A program made the translations under genes and the position numbers. A stretch of 28,295 nt of DNA from an uncultured Clostridia bacterium (GTDB taxonomy: Bacteria; Bacillota; Clostridia; Monoglobales; Monoglobaceae). Under the pieces are notes generated by a model. That model was not told the origin of the DNA. It made no database searches and saw only the letters and a program-made list of their open reading frames with translations. The stretch's first letter is position 1, and every line of letters begins with the position of its first letter. Location: contig CAKSIW010000029.1 of assembly GCA_934463175.1 (NCBI GenBank), forward strand, positions 1 through 28,295. Reading direction: 5' to 3'. Shown in pieces: positions 1 to 6,667 of this stretch.

Positions 1-1
1 A

Positions 2-259
2 AAGCACCCTCGCACAGAGGGGGACGGATATGTTTTGTATTACACCGACCAATGTCCGTTTAATGCAAAATATGTTCCTGTTGTGGAGAATACGGCAAAG
101 GAAAATGGTGTGAAATTCAAATCGGTTCACTTGCAAACAAAGGAAGAGGCACAAAACGCTCCGACTCCAATCACGACATATGCCCTGTTCCTTGACGGGG
201 TATACATAACAAATGAGCAAATGAATGACAAGCGGTTTTTAAAGCTGCTGGCAAAATAG
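2..259 (+). CDS. YoaP-type GNAT acetyltransferase, C-terminal end only (5' truncated by window edge)
   Basis: The reading frame is open from base 2, so the gene begins outside the window and only about 85 C-terminal residues are seen. The visible part resembles the YoaP-like domain that follows the acetyltransferase domain in YoaP-type GNAT proteins: a YYTDQCPF segment followed by KYVPVVE, then EEAQNAPTPITTYALF and a closing FLKLL. A TTG inside the frame at 35 could be read as a start, but the upstream codons (ending GDGYVL) continue the domain, so it is not a real start. The substrate of this acetyltransferase group is not known to me. A hairpin terminator follows 17 bases after the stop, so this ends its transcription unit and is unrelated to the polysaccharide genes further on. 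Family recognition is from motif memory only. Confidence 0.75.
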   Translation, partial: KHPRTEGDGYVLYYTDQCPFNAKYVPVVENTAKENGVKFKSVHLQTKEEAQNAPTPITTYALFLDGVYITNEQMNDKRFLKLLAK

Positions 260-276
260 GGTGAAGTTAAAAAAGC

Positions 277-306
277 AAAAAGACAGTCCGCATGGGCTGC
301 CTTTTT
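277..306 (+). terminator. Intrinsic terminator after the YoaP-type gene
   Basis: A 13-bp stem (277-289 with 294-306) closes over the 4-base loop GCAT. It contains one A-C mismatch and one G-U pair, starts in an A-run and ends in CTTTTT. The A-run and T-run flanks would let it work in either direction. Confidence 0.75.
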
Positions 307-401
307 GACTGTACTGCATTTAGCAATACCTTGAGCTTGCGAAAAAATCAGTGGAATATAGAGCTTTAATACTCATAGAATTGAAATGAAGGGGGCAGAG
401 C

Positions 402-683
402 ATGAGAAGGGGTATCGGTAAATTATGCGGAACACACTCGGGACTGTCAAAGAGGAAGGTTGTTTTTGCGGCTCTGAAGCTGCACTGCGGAAATATCCGG
501 CAGCTTCTTTTTTTAGCTGCGGCTGCGGCTGTGCTGATTCTTTGCGTCAGCGGCGGAAAAGACGGGAGCACAAGCACGATTGAGACATTCGCGGTCCCTA
601 TGTCGGGCAAGGTCATTGTGATTGACCCGGGACACGGCGGGACACACTTAACACAGCTTTTTAATATTCCGATAATACTTTAA
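402..683 (+). pseudogene. cwlD: N-acetylmuramoyl-L-alanine amidase CwlD, truncated after the first catalytic motif
   Basis: A Shine-Dalgarno AAGGGGG (388-394) precedes an ATG at 402. The 93-residue product has a basic N-terminus, a hydrophobic segment at about residues 34-49 (signal anchor), and then KVIVIDPGHGG, the start of an amidase_3 domain, whose His in this motif is a zinc ligand. Family members such as CwlD run to roughly 230 residues; here the frame leaves homology right after DPGHGG and stops 12 codons later, so the remaining zinc ligands and catalytic Glu are absent. CwlD makes muramic delta-lactam in spore cortex, so a working copy elsewhere would be expected if the organism sporulates. 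The sharp loss of homology suggests a deletion or insertion junction. The alternative is an amidase other than CwlD; the short membrane-anchored N-terminus favours CwlD. Confidence 0.7.
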
Positions 684-703
684 TGCAGGCAGAAATTATG
701 CAC

Positions 704-750
704 AAAAAACATCTGCAAACCAAAATCATTTTGGTTTGCAGATGTTTTTT
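704..750. terminator. Strong bidirectional intrinsic terminator
   Basis: A perfect 22-bp inverted repeat (704-725 with 729-750) surrounds the 3-base loop TCA. The stem has AAAAAA at its left base and TTTTTT at its right base, so it gives a U-tract on both strands. It lies 20 bases after the stop of the truncated amidase frame. Confidence 0.85.
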
Positions 751-751
751 T

Positions 752-944
752 AATGCAGCAAGACGGTAAAACACTCTTATTCCATTTTTATCCGTCTCGG
801 GAAAGTGCGTAAAAGATAAAAATATAGTTTATGAAAATAATGTAATCTTTAAAAATCCCTTTTTATATAGGGTTTCAAAAAATGCAAAATATAACAGAAA
901 ATTTATAATCGCGAAAAAAGATAGTTTTAAGACATTATGTAATA
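752..944. other. Gene-free AT-rich stretch between the chromosomal remnant and the transport operon
   Basis: No credible reading frame with a ribosome site is seen on either strand between the terminator and the promoter at 945. The stretch becomes very AT-rich from about 800. It holds a weak inverted repeat (about 850-876, AAATCCCT and AGGGTTT around an AT-rich loop) and the 13-base word noted separately at 889-901. It is probably a regulatory upstream region plus junction debris. Confidence 0.6.
889..901 (+). repeat. 13-base word shared with the araC/lyase intergenic region (possible operator)
   Basis: ATATAACAGAAAA here is identical to 6603-6615. This copy lies 43 bases upstream of the -35 box of the transport operon, a distance compatible with an activator site. 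The word is AT-rich, so chance is a real alternative. Confidence 0.3.
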
Positions 945-973
945 TTGAAATGGCACTGAACAGCTATTATACT
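945..973 (+). promoter_or_regulatory. Sigma-A type promoter of the M14/ABC transporter operon
   Basis: The -35 box TTGAAA (945-950) and the -10 box TATACT (968-973) are separated by exactly 17 bases. Transcription would start near 980, leaving a leader of about 60 bases before the ATG at 1042. No terminator hairpin or obvious riboswitch is seen in the leader. Confidence 0.75.
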
Positions 974-1041
974 TATTATACAAATAATACAGTTCAAAAA
1001 TAAACTTTATTAGCAAAAATGAATATGGAGGTTGAGAGGTC

Positions 1042-2067
1042 ATGGAAAACAGTGTTTTTTGGAAGAGCAACCTGAACGATGTTGAGGAAATGCTTAAGAA
1101 AATAAAAAAAGGAAGGGTAAAGGAAATCGGAAAATCAGCAGGAGGAAGACCTCTGTATCTGGTGGAGTATGGAACGCATGATGAGTATGAAAGAACCGCA
1201 AACTACAGCTCGGCTCTCGGTGCGGGAGACGTCAGCGTATACAAGCAGAACAAGAAGCCGCATGTGTGCATAATAAGCGGTGAACACGGCGCGGAATGGG
1301 AAGGAATCGTTGCAACTCTGAACCTCATAAACATTTTTGAAACGGGCTCGGATTTGAGGGGCGTGAAATATCCTGAGCTTGAAAAATGGTATGAAAATTC
1401 GTACATAGCATTAGTTCCCGTTGCAAATCCCGACGGAAGAGACAGAATCAAGTGCGACACGGTGGTTGGCTTGAACCGCCCCGATTTCAGACGTCTTGAC
1501 CAGGGCGTGTGGAAAAACGGCGAATACTGCGACTGGCCCGAATGCAAGAGATTCCACCCGATTAAGGATTATGTGAAGCAGCTGGGAGGATATTTCAACG
1601 ATAACGGAATTAATCTGATACATGACAACGCGTTTGCTCCGATGGCAGAGGAAACAAAAATACTGCTTAAAACAATAAGTGAAATTGCGCCGGATTTCAT
1701 TGCGGATATGCACGGACACGGCGGAATGGACTACGGACACCTGATACCTGCCCCGAAGCAGAACATAAGCTGCATTGAGAAATGCATAGAGTTTGATGAC
1801 CTTGTGAATGAGGTGATGGCGGAGAGAGGCTATAACTTTAGAAAAAGAGGAACCGGCTGGGAAAAATTCCCGCTGAGAGAACACTTCAATCTGCATGACG
1901 CAATGCATTTGTGCAGCGGAGCAATAACAATGGTGTATGAGAGCGATCAGGGCGTCATTGTCCGCGAGGGAGACGACGAAAAGCTTGAAAACAGGCACTC
2001 GCTGATATATGAAAAAGCGATGACGTTTTATGAAACAGTAAAAGTATTTACGGATAAATTATATTAA
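1042..2067 (+). CDS. M14-family zinc carboxypeptidase-like protein (cytoplasmic)
   Basis: This 341-residue protein has the metallocarboxypeptidase M14 signature. HGAE (His82, Glu85) is the HxxE zinc pair. ANPDG (128-132) and GLNRP (Asn145, Arg146) match substrate-binding segments. DMHGHGG (222-228, His224) gives the third zinc ligand, and Glu300 in VYESDQG fits the catalytic Glu. The 76-residue spacing from His224 to Glu300 is close to the 74 in carboxypeptidase A. There is no signal peptide, so it should act in the cytoplasm. It is the first gene of the operon, 17 bases before the binding-protein gene, behind a strong promoter; GGAGG at 1027-1031 and GAGAGG at 1034-1039 precede the ATG. M14 enzymes hydrolyse peptide or other amide bonds. 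Its place with sugar transport suggests an imported substrate carrying an amide or amino acid, but this is inference. Confidence 0.82.
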   Translation: MENSVFWKSNLNDVEEMLKKIKKGRVKEIGKSAGGRPLYLVEYGTHDEYERTANYSSALGAGDVSVYKQNKKPHVCIISGEHGAEWEGIVATLNLINIFETGSDLRGVKYPELEKWYENSYIALVPVANPDGRDRIKCDTVVGLNRPDFRRLDQGVWKNGEYCDWPECKRFHPIKDYVKQLGGYFNDNGINLIHDNAFAPMAEETKILLKTISEIAPDFIADMHGHGGMDYGHLIPAPKQNISCIEKCIEFDDLVNEVMAERGYNFRKRGTGWEKFPLREHFNLHDAMHLCSGAITMVYESDQGVIVREGDDEKLENRHSLIYEKAMTFYETVKVFTDKLY

Positions 2068-2084
2068 AGAAAGGGAGCGGTTTT

Positions 2085-3683
2085 GTGAAAAAAACAAAAT
2101 GGGTAAAAAGCGGTGTTGCAATTATGCTGTCGGCTGTGCTGGCTGCGGCATCGGCAGGCTGCGGCAAAAAACAATCGGTGAACACCGAAGTGAATCTTGA
2201 AGGGGACATTCCCGAAAACCTGACGATTTTCTGTAATCTCGGGTCAAATGTTTCAAAGGCGGGAGGCACAAGCTATAACGATGTTCTGACATTCCAGCTT
2301 CTTGAAGAAAAAACGGGCTGTCATGTTGAATGGATTCACCCGGCAGGAAATGCACTGAATGAAAGGTTTAACACAATGATTGCATCGGGCGAATATCCCG
2401 ACGCAATTGTGTATAACTGGAGCGGTGTTAACGGAGGAATAGAATCGTTTGTTGAGGACGGCGTAATTTATGACCTGACACCATACATAGAGACGTGTAT
2501 GCCGAACTTCTCAAAGCTTCTGGAGGAGCACCCCGAGATTAAAAAAGATGTTATGACCGACGACGGCAGAATCCTGACAATACCTTATGTCAGACTGGAC
2601 AAGGAGCTGTGCGTATATCAGGGTCCGCTTGTGCGCCGTGACTGGCTTGACAAATTAGGTCTGGAAGAGCCGACAACACCGGCGGAGCTGAAAACAGTCC
2701 TGAAAGCGTTCAGAGACAAGGACGCAAACGGAAACGGAAAGCCTGATGAGACTCTCGGCGGAATCGGCTTTGACAATGCGCAGGGAATCGGCTGTCTTTT
2801 GTGGGCGTTCGGAACAACATGGGATTTCCACCTGAAGGACGGAAAAGTTGTTTACGGACCTGTGACAAAGGAATTCAGAGACGGCGTTGAATATATTGCG
2901 GATTTATATAAGGAAGGACTCATTGACCCTGACTATCTGATTGACGAAAAAGCAAAATATGACGCGAAATTCACGGACAACAAGTTCGGATACGGCTTCG
3001 GTTTCCAGCCGACAAGATACAGCGAGATTATGAACGACGGCACAAGAAAGGTTGACGGCGCAAAATATCTGAAAGCGGCTGACGGTGTGAACTATTGCTA
3101 TAACAATTTCTATAAAATGCAGGTGACAACGGGCGCGTGCCTTGCGGTCACAAGTGCAAACAAGAATGTTGCCGGAACGCTGAAATGGCTTGACGAGCTG
3201 TATGGAGAAGAAGGAATCGCATTCGGAAACTACGGCAAGGAAGGTCTGACATATAAAATGGTTGACGGCGAGCCGGTGTTCACGGACTATATCACCGCAA
3301 ACAAGGACGGCAAGGGCTTGTCCGATATGGTGAGCCTGACATGCGCAGTCCGCGACAGCGGATTCCCCATGATACAGACATGGCCGTTCTATAAGCAAAC
3401 GCTGTCAGACTGGGGCGTTGAGGCAATTGAAAACTGGGTTGACGATAACCCGAACATTGACAACATTCTGCCCACAGTGTCACGCACTCAGGAGGAGTCG
3501 GAGGACTACGGACGGATTATGAACCCGATTAAGACATATATGCTGGAGCAGGTGAACAAGGTTATCATGGGCACCGCAAGCATGGCTGACTGGGACAATG
3601 CCGTGAAGCAGATGGAGAAAATGGACATTGAAAGCGCGGTTAAGATTCAGCAGGCGGCATATGACAGATATGTGAAACGGTAA
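2085..3683 (+). CDS. Extracellular solute-binding lipoprotein, LplA-type, for oligosaccharide ABC import
   Basis: The start is a GTG at 2085 with AAAGGGAG 7 bases upstream; no better ATG exists. The 532-residue product begins with a lipoprotein signal (basic KKTKWVK, hydrophobic stretch, SAGC with Cys26 as lipidation site), so it is tethered to the outer face of the membrane. The mature part has the family-1 binding protein plan. It includes a DKDANGNGKPDE loop (211-222), the Asp/Asn-rich, calcium-loop-like motif common in LplA/YtcQ-type lipoproteins, and aromatic residues suited to stacking on sugars. The length is typical of this large subgroup. Two permease genes follow at short spacing. 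The ligand cannot be read from sequence; because the lyase operon lies nearby, oligosaccharides made by the PL8 enzymes are the likely cargo. Confidence 0.9.
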   Translation: MKKTKWVKSGVAIMLSAVLAAASAGCGKKQSVNTEVNLEGDIPENLTIFCNLGSNVSKAGGTSYNDVLTFQLLEEKTGCHVEWIHPAGNALNERFNTMIASGEYPDAIVYNWSGVNGGIESFVEDGVIYDLTPYIETCMPNFSKLLEEHPEIKKDVMTDDGRILTIPYVRLDKELCVYQGPLVRRDWLDKLGLEEPTTPAELKTVLKAFRDKDANGNGKPDETLGGIGFDNAQGIGCLLWAFGTTWDFHLKDGKVVYGPVTKEFRDGVEYIADLYKEGLIDPDYLIDEKAKYDAKFTDNKFGYGFGFQPTRYSEIMNDGTRKVDGAKYLKAADGVNYCYNNFYKMQVTTGACLAVTSANKNVAGTLKWLDELYGEEGIAFGNYGKEGLTYKMVDGEPVFTDYITANKDGKGLSDMVSLTCAVRDSGFPMIQTWPFYKQTLSDWGVEAIENWVDDNPNIDNILPTVSRTQEESEDYGRIMNPIKTYMLEQVNKVIMGTASMADWDNAVKQMEKMDIESAVKIQQAAYDRYVKR

Positions 3684-3715
3684 AACTGCGGTTTCGGAAA
3701 GAAAAGAGGTTGAAT

Positions 3716-4657
3716 ATGAGGACATTGGAAAGAAAAGCGCAGCGCAGACCTGCACGGGGAACGCTCTGGAAGGAAGTCAAAAAGTTTAAGCATATCTATA
3801 TAATTCTGATACCTGCCATTCTGTATTATCTGATTTTTCATTATGCGCCTATGGGCGGACTGGCAATTGCATTTCAGAAATTCTCGATTACAAAAGGAAT
3901 TTTCGGAAGCAGATGGGTTGGTTTGCGGAATTTCAGCAGCTTTCTTTCGGACGTGTATTTCTGGCGACTGCTCAGAAACACCCTGATGCTGAATTTCTGG
4001 GGACTTGTTTTCGGATTTCCCGCACCGATACTTTTCGCATTGCTTCTGAATGAGATAAGAAACGAACGGTTCAAGAAATCCGTGCAGACAATCACATATA
4101 TGCCGCACTTTCTGTCATCGGTTGTTGTGTGCAGTCTGGTGCTCACGTTTGTGTCGTCTCAGGGCTGTATCAATTCCATAATAAACTTTTTCGGAGGCGA
4201 TACGGTCAGGTTTATGAGCGACCCGAAATATTTCTACAGAATATACGTAATTTCCGACATATGGCAGCAGCTTGGCTGGAACAGTGTGCTGTTCATTGCG
4301 GCAATTGCAGGAATTGACCAGGAGCTGTATGAGGCGGCAAGCATAGACGGCGCAGGCAGATTCAGAAAAATTGTTCATGTGACCATTCCGGGAATCATGG
4401 GAACGATAATGATTGTGCTGATAATGAGAGTGGGCAGAATGCTGTCTGTCGGATATGACAAAATCATACTGCTTTATAACCCGGCAATCTATGAAACCGC
4501 GGACGTGATTTCGACATATGTATACAGACGCGGTATGCTGGACGGAGATTACAGCTATTCAACTGCGGTCGGTCTGTTCAACTCCGTATTCAATTTTATA
4601 TTCCTCATGTCAGCAAATGCCCTGAGCAAAAAGGGCACGGGCAGCGGCTTGTGGTAA
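3716..4657 (+). CDS. ABC sugar transporter permease, LplB-type
   Basis: An in-frame TTG lies at 3710, but the ATG at 3716 has AGAGG (3705-3709) six bases upstream and is preferred, giving 313 residues. The protein shows about six membrane segments (first at about 26-42) and the cytoplasmic EAA loop EAASIDGAGRFRK (206-218), which docks with the ATPase subunit. The N-terminal cytoplasmic tail rich in Arg and Lys is typical of LplB proteins. It sits between the binding-protein gene and the second permease gene, so it is one half of the membrane channel. It belongs to the binding-protein-dependent (CUT1) importer family. No ATPase gene is in the operon, as is usual for systems that share an MsmX-type ATPase. 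Confidence 0.92.
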   Translation: MRTLERKAQRRPARGTLWKEVKKFKHIYIILIPAILYYLIFHYAPMGGLAIAFQKFSITKGIFGSRWVGLRNFSSFLSDVYFWRLLRNTLMLNFWGLVFGFPAPILFALLLNEIRNERFKKSVQTITYMPHFLSSVVVCSLVLTFVSSQGCINSIINFFGGDTVRFMSDPKYFYRIYVISDIWQQLGWNSVLFIAAIAGIDQELYEAASIDGAGRFRKIVHVTIPGIMGTIMIVLIMRVGRMLSVGYDKIILLYNPAIYETADVISTYVYRRGMLDGDYSYSTAVGLFNSVFNFIFLMSANALSKKGTGSGLW

Positions 4658-4672
4658 TCGGAGGTGCGGAAA

Positions 4673-5557
4673 ATGAAATATAAAAAGAGTATTCTCGAGA
4701 CGGGATTTGATTTTTTCAACTGTGTTTTGATGATTTTGCTTGTGATTGCAACGCTTTATCCCTGCTACTATGTTTTGGTTGCGTCAATGAGCGACGCGAC
4801 GCGCATATATGAGGGAAGCAGTCTGCTGCTCTGGCCGAGGGGCTTTTCGGTTGAGGCATATAAGCAGGTGCTTGAATATAAGCCGCTGTGGATCGGATAT
4901 GCAAACACGCTGTTTTACGTGTCGGTCGGCGCGACAATTTCGGTGCTGACAACGGTCATGACGGCTTTCGCGCTGACAAGGCGCGGCTTGCCCTTTAAGA
5001 ATGTGATCATGTTTGCAATACTGTTCACAATGTATTTTTCGGGCGGACTGATTCCCACATTTCTGGTTGTGAAGGGAATCGGCTTGTATAACAGCAGACT
5101 TGCAGTGATAATCCCGCCGATGATAGCGACATATAACCTGATAATAACAATATCATATTTCAAGGGGCTTCCGTATGAGCTTGAAGAGGCGGCAAAAATA
5201 GACGGCGCAAACGACTACACCGTTCTGTTCAAAATCTTAATGCCGATTGCAAAGCCGATAATCGCGGTAATCGCGCTTTACTACATGGTTTCACTCTGGA
5301 ACAGCTATTTTTCCGAGATGATTTACCTGAGCGACAAAAGCAAGTTTCCGCTTCAGCTGATTCTCCGCGAAATCCTGATACAGAACGACACTGCAAGCGT
5401 GGGAGGCTCGGCGTCAAACGTCGGGGACGCACAGACATATGCGGAAAGCCTGAAATTCGCGGTTATTGTTGTTTCAACAATCCCGATTCTCTGCGTATAT
5501 CCGTTCATACAGAAGTTCTTTGTTAAGGGCGTCACAATCGGAGCGGTTAAGGGATAG
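4673..5557 (+). CDS. ABC sugar transporter permease, YtcP-type
   Basis: The frame can be opened at a GTG at 4664, but that GTG overlaps the Shine-Dalgarno GGAGG (4660-4664). The ATG at 4673, eight bases after it, is the likely start, giving 294 residues. The protein has about six membrane helices and an EAA loop, LEEAAKIDGANDY, that contacts the ATPase. The closing segment FFVKGVTIGAVKG is characteristic of YtcP/CUT1 permeases. It begins 15 bases after the first permease gene and ends the operon. Its partner is the LplB-type permease upstream. No clear plus-strand terminator follows; a GAAA-capped 6-bp hairpin at 5583-5598 lacks a U-tract. Confidence 0.92.
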   Translation: MKYKKSILETGFDFFNCVLMILLVIATLYPCYYVLVASMSDATRIYEGSSLLLWPRGFSVEAYKQVLEYKPLWIGYANTLFYVSVGATISVLTTVMTAFALTRRGLPFKNVIMFAILFTMYFSGGLIPTFLVVKGIGLYNSRLAVIIPPMIATYNLIITISYFKGLPYELEEAAKIDGANDYTVLFKILMPIAKPIIAVIALYYMVSLWNSYFSEMIYLSDKSKFPLQLILREILIQNDTASVGGSASNVGDAQTYAESLKFAVIVVSTIPILCVYPFIQKFFVKGVTIGAVKG

Positions 5558-5615
5558 GCGGAAGATGGTGCAACAATCGGAACTGTCCGAAAGGGCAGAT
5601 TTCGGCTGAAAAAAA

Positions 5616-5641
5616 CTGCATTACCGCGTGCGGTAATGCAG
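5616..5641 (-). terminator. Intrinsic terminator of the araC-family gene
   Basis: The inverted repeat CTGCATTACC/GGTAATGCAG (10 bp or slightly more, 5616-5641) is followed on the minus strand by a run of T residues (A-run at 5609-5615 on the plus strand). It starts 12 bases after the regulator's stop. It has no T-run on the plus strand, so it mainly serves the minus-strand gene. Confidence 0.75.
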
Positions 5642-5653
5642 CCCTTCCCGAAA

Positions 5654-6517
5654 TTATCGGTTGTGCAGATTTGTCTTTCGGTATTGAAGAGGAGATATGC
5701 CGAGACTGCGGCGGAACTTTTTGTAAATATCGTTCTCGCCCGAGAAACCGCACTGAACCGAAATCTGATAAATCGGCAGGTTTGTGGTCAGCAACAGAGT
5801 TTTTGCAAGCTGAATACGCTTTGCTGTGATATAGTCCGTGACCGAAACTCCCATCGTGCTTTTGAAAATCTTTGAAAAGTATGAATAGGAATAGGACGAG
5901 GCGTGGCACAAATCCTTGACGCGTATATTCTCCGAGAGATTGTTGTCAATGTAGGTCAGGGCGAGGTTAATGCTTTCAAGCATGGTTTCGCTTTCTTCTG
6001 ACGGAATGCTCGGCTGCATGACGCGGAGATATGTAATCAGTATTTCGCGGATTATTGCGGACATTGAGTAGGTGTAGCCGATTTGCTTCAGAGAGTTTTC
6101 GTGCTGAAGCCGCAGGAACAAATCCTGAAGCTGCTCCTGCATGAAACGGTTTTCTCTGAGCATGAGATGAAAGCTCTCATAGTTTTTATGAGGCTTGGAG
6201 AAAAAATTGCAAACGGTCGGCGATTCGTTGAAAACAAAAGGCTCAATCGGAATGTTCAGAAGAATGTAGGAGGTCGGTTCGCGCTTAATTGTGTAGTGCG
6301 GCGTGCAGGAGGGTATGCAGAATATGTCGTCCTTCAGAAGGGTGACGGTTTTGTGTTCAAGATTCAGTTCAACCTCTCCGTGAATCACGTATATAAACTC
6401 GACTTCATCGTGAAAATGCCACGAATATTTTCTGATTTCTCTGGTGGAAACAATGTTCTCCTTCAGGCAGTAGTCAAAATTGACTCCGTGTGCGTAATGT
6501 CGTTTTTCATGATACAT
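5654..6517 (-). CDS. AraC-family transcriptional regulator with cupin sensor domain
   Basis: The frame extends to 6601, but the start is placed at 6517 because GAGGAG lies nine bases upstream there and the longer start overlaps the promoter. The 287-residue protein has an N-terminal AraC cupin domain (about residues 15-95, with WHFHDEVEFIYVIHGE at 33-48 and IPSCTPHYTI at 68-77), which binds a sugar-like effector. Its C-terminal double helix-turn-helix (about 185-283) includes CGFSGENDIYKKFRR (256-270) and GISPLQYR (273-280). It is transcribed divergently from the lyase operon and convergently to the transport operon. That position makes it the likely local activator of both. Which sugar it senses is unknown. 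Confidence 0.92.
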   Translation of the reverse strand: MYHEKRHYAHGVNFDYCLKENIVSTREIRKYSWHFHDEVEFIYVIHGEVELNLEHKTVTLLKDDIFCIPSCTPHYTIKREPTSYILLNIPIEPFVFNESPTVCNFFSKPHKNYESFHLMLRENRFMQEQLQDLFLRLQHENSLKQIGYTYSMSAIIREILITYLRVMQPSIPSEESETMLESINLALTYIDNNLSENIRVKDLCHASSYSYSYFSKIFKSTMGVSVTDYITAKRIQLAKTLLLTTNLPIYQISVQCGFSGENDIYKKFRRSLGISPLQYRKTNLHNR

Positions 6518-6569
6518 GGCTGTTCTCTCCTCAAAAGTGTATTGGCAGAATATGATTGTTTTTCCAAAA

Positions 6570-6598
6570 CTGAAAAGTCCGTAAACTGCCCGTATAAA
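6570..6598 (+). promoter_or_regulatory. Probable promoter of the lyase operon
   Basis: CTGAAA (6570-6575, four of six consensus bases) and TATAAA (6593-6598, five of six) are 17 bases apart. The weak -35 box fits a promoter that needs an activator. Its -10 box is next to the -10 box of the opposing araC promoter (6600-6605), so both cannot be occupied at once. Confidence 0.5.
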
Positions 6599-6599
6599 C

Positions 6600-6628
6600 A
6601 TTATATAACAGAAAAATAATTATGTCAA
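6600..6628 (-). promoter_or_regulatory. Consensus promoter of the araC-family gene
   Basis: Read on the minus strand, TTGACA (6628-6623) and TATAAT (6605-6600) are both perfect matches to the sigma-A consensus, with a 17-base spacer. The leader to the start codon at 6517 is about 75 bases. Confidence 0.85.
6603..6615 (+). repeat. Second copy of the 13-base word ATATAACAGAAAA
   Basis: This is identical to 889-901 upstream of the transport operon. It covers part of the -10 box and spacer of the araC promoter and the expected start point of the lyase promoter, which would suit an autoregulatory operator. It is AT-rich, so it may be coincidence. Confidence 0.3.
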
Positions 6629-6667
6629 CAATAAAAAATGATAGGAAAACTAAAAAGGGGTGATTTA

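Noticed and set aside
35..259. Treating the TTG at 35 as the start of a small 74-residue protein
   Set aside because: The frame is open to the window edge, and the upstream codons continue the recognised domain.
1411..1998. Long minus-strand frame of 195 codons opposite the M14 gene
   Set aside because: It lies wholly inside a well-supported plus-strand gene, has no recognisable domain, and its composition is that of a complement of coding DNA.
5583..5598. GAAA-capped 6-bp hairpin as terminator of the transport operon
   Set aside because: The stem is short, contains a G-U pair, and no T-run follows on the plus strand.
6083..6619. Plus-strand frame of 178 codons opposite the AraC-family gene
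   Set aside because: The minus strand has a ribosome site, a consensus promoter, a terminator and an intact AraC domain; the plus frame has none of these.
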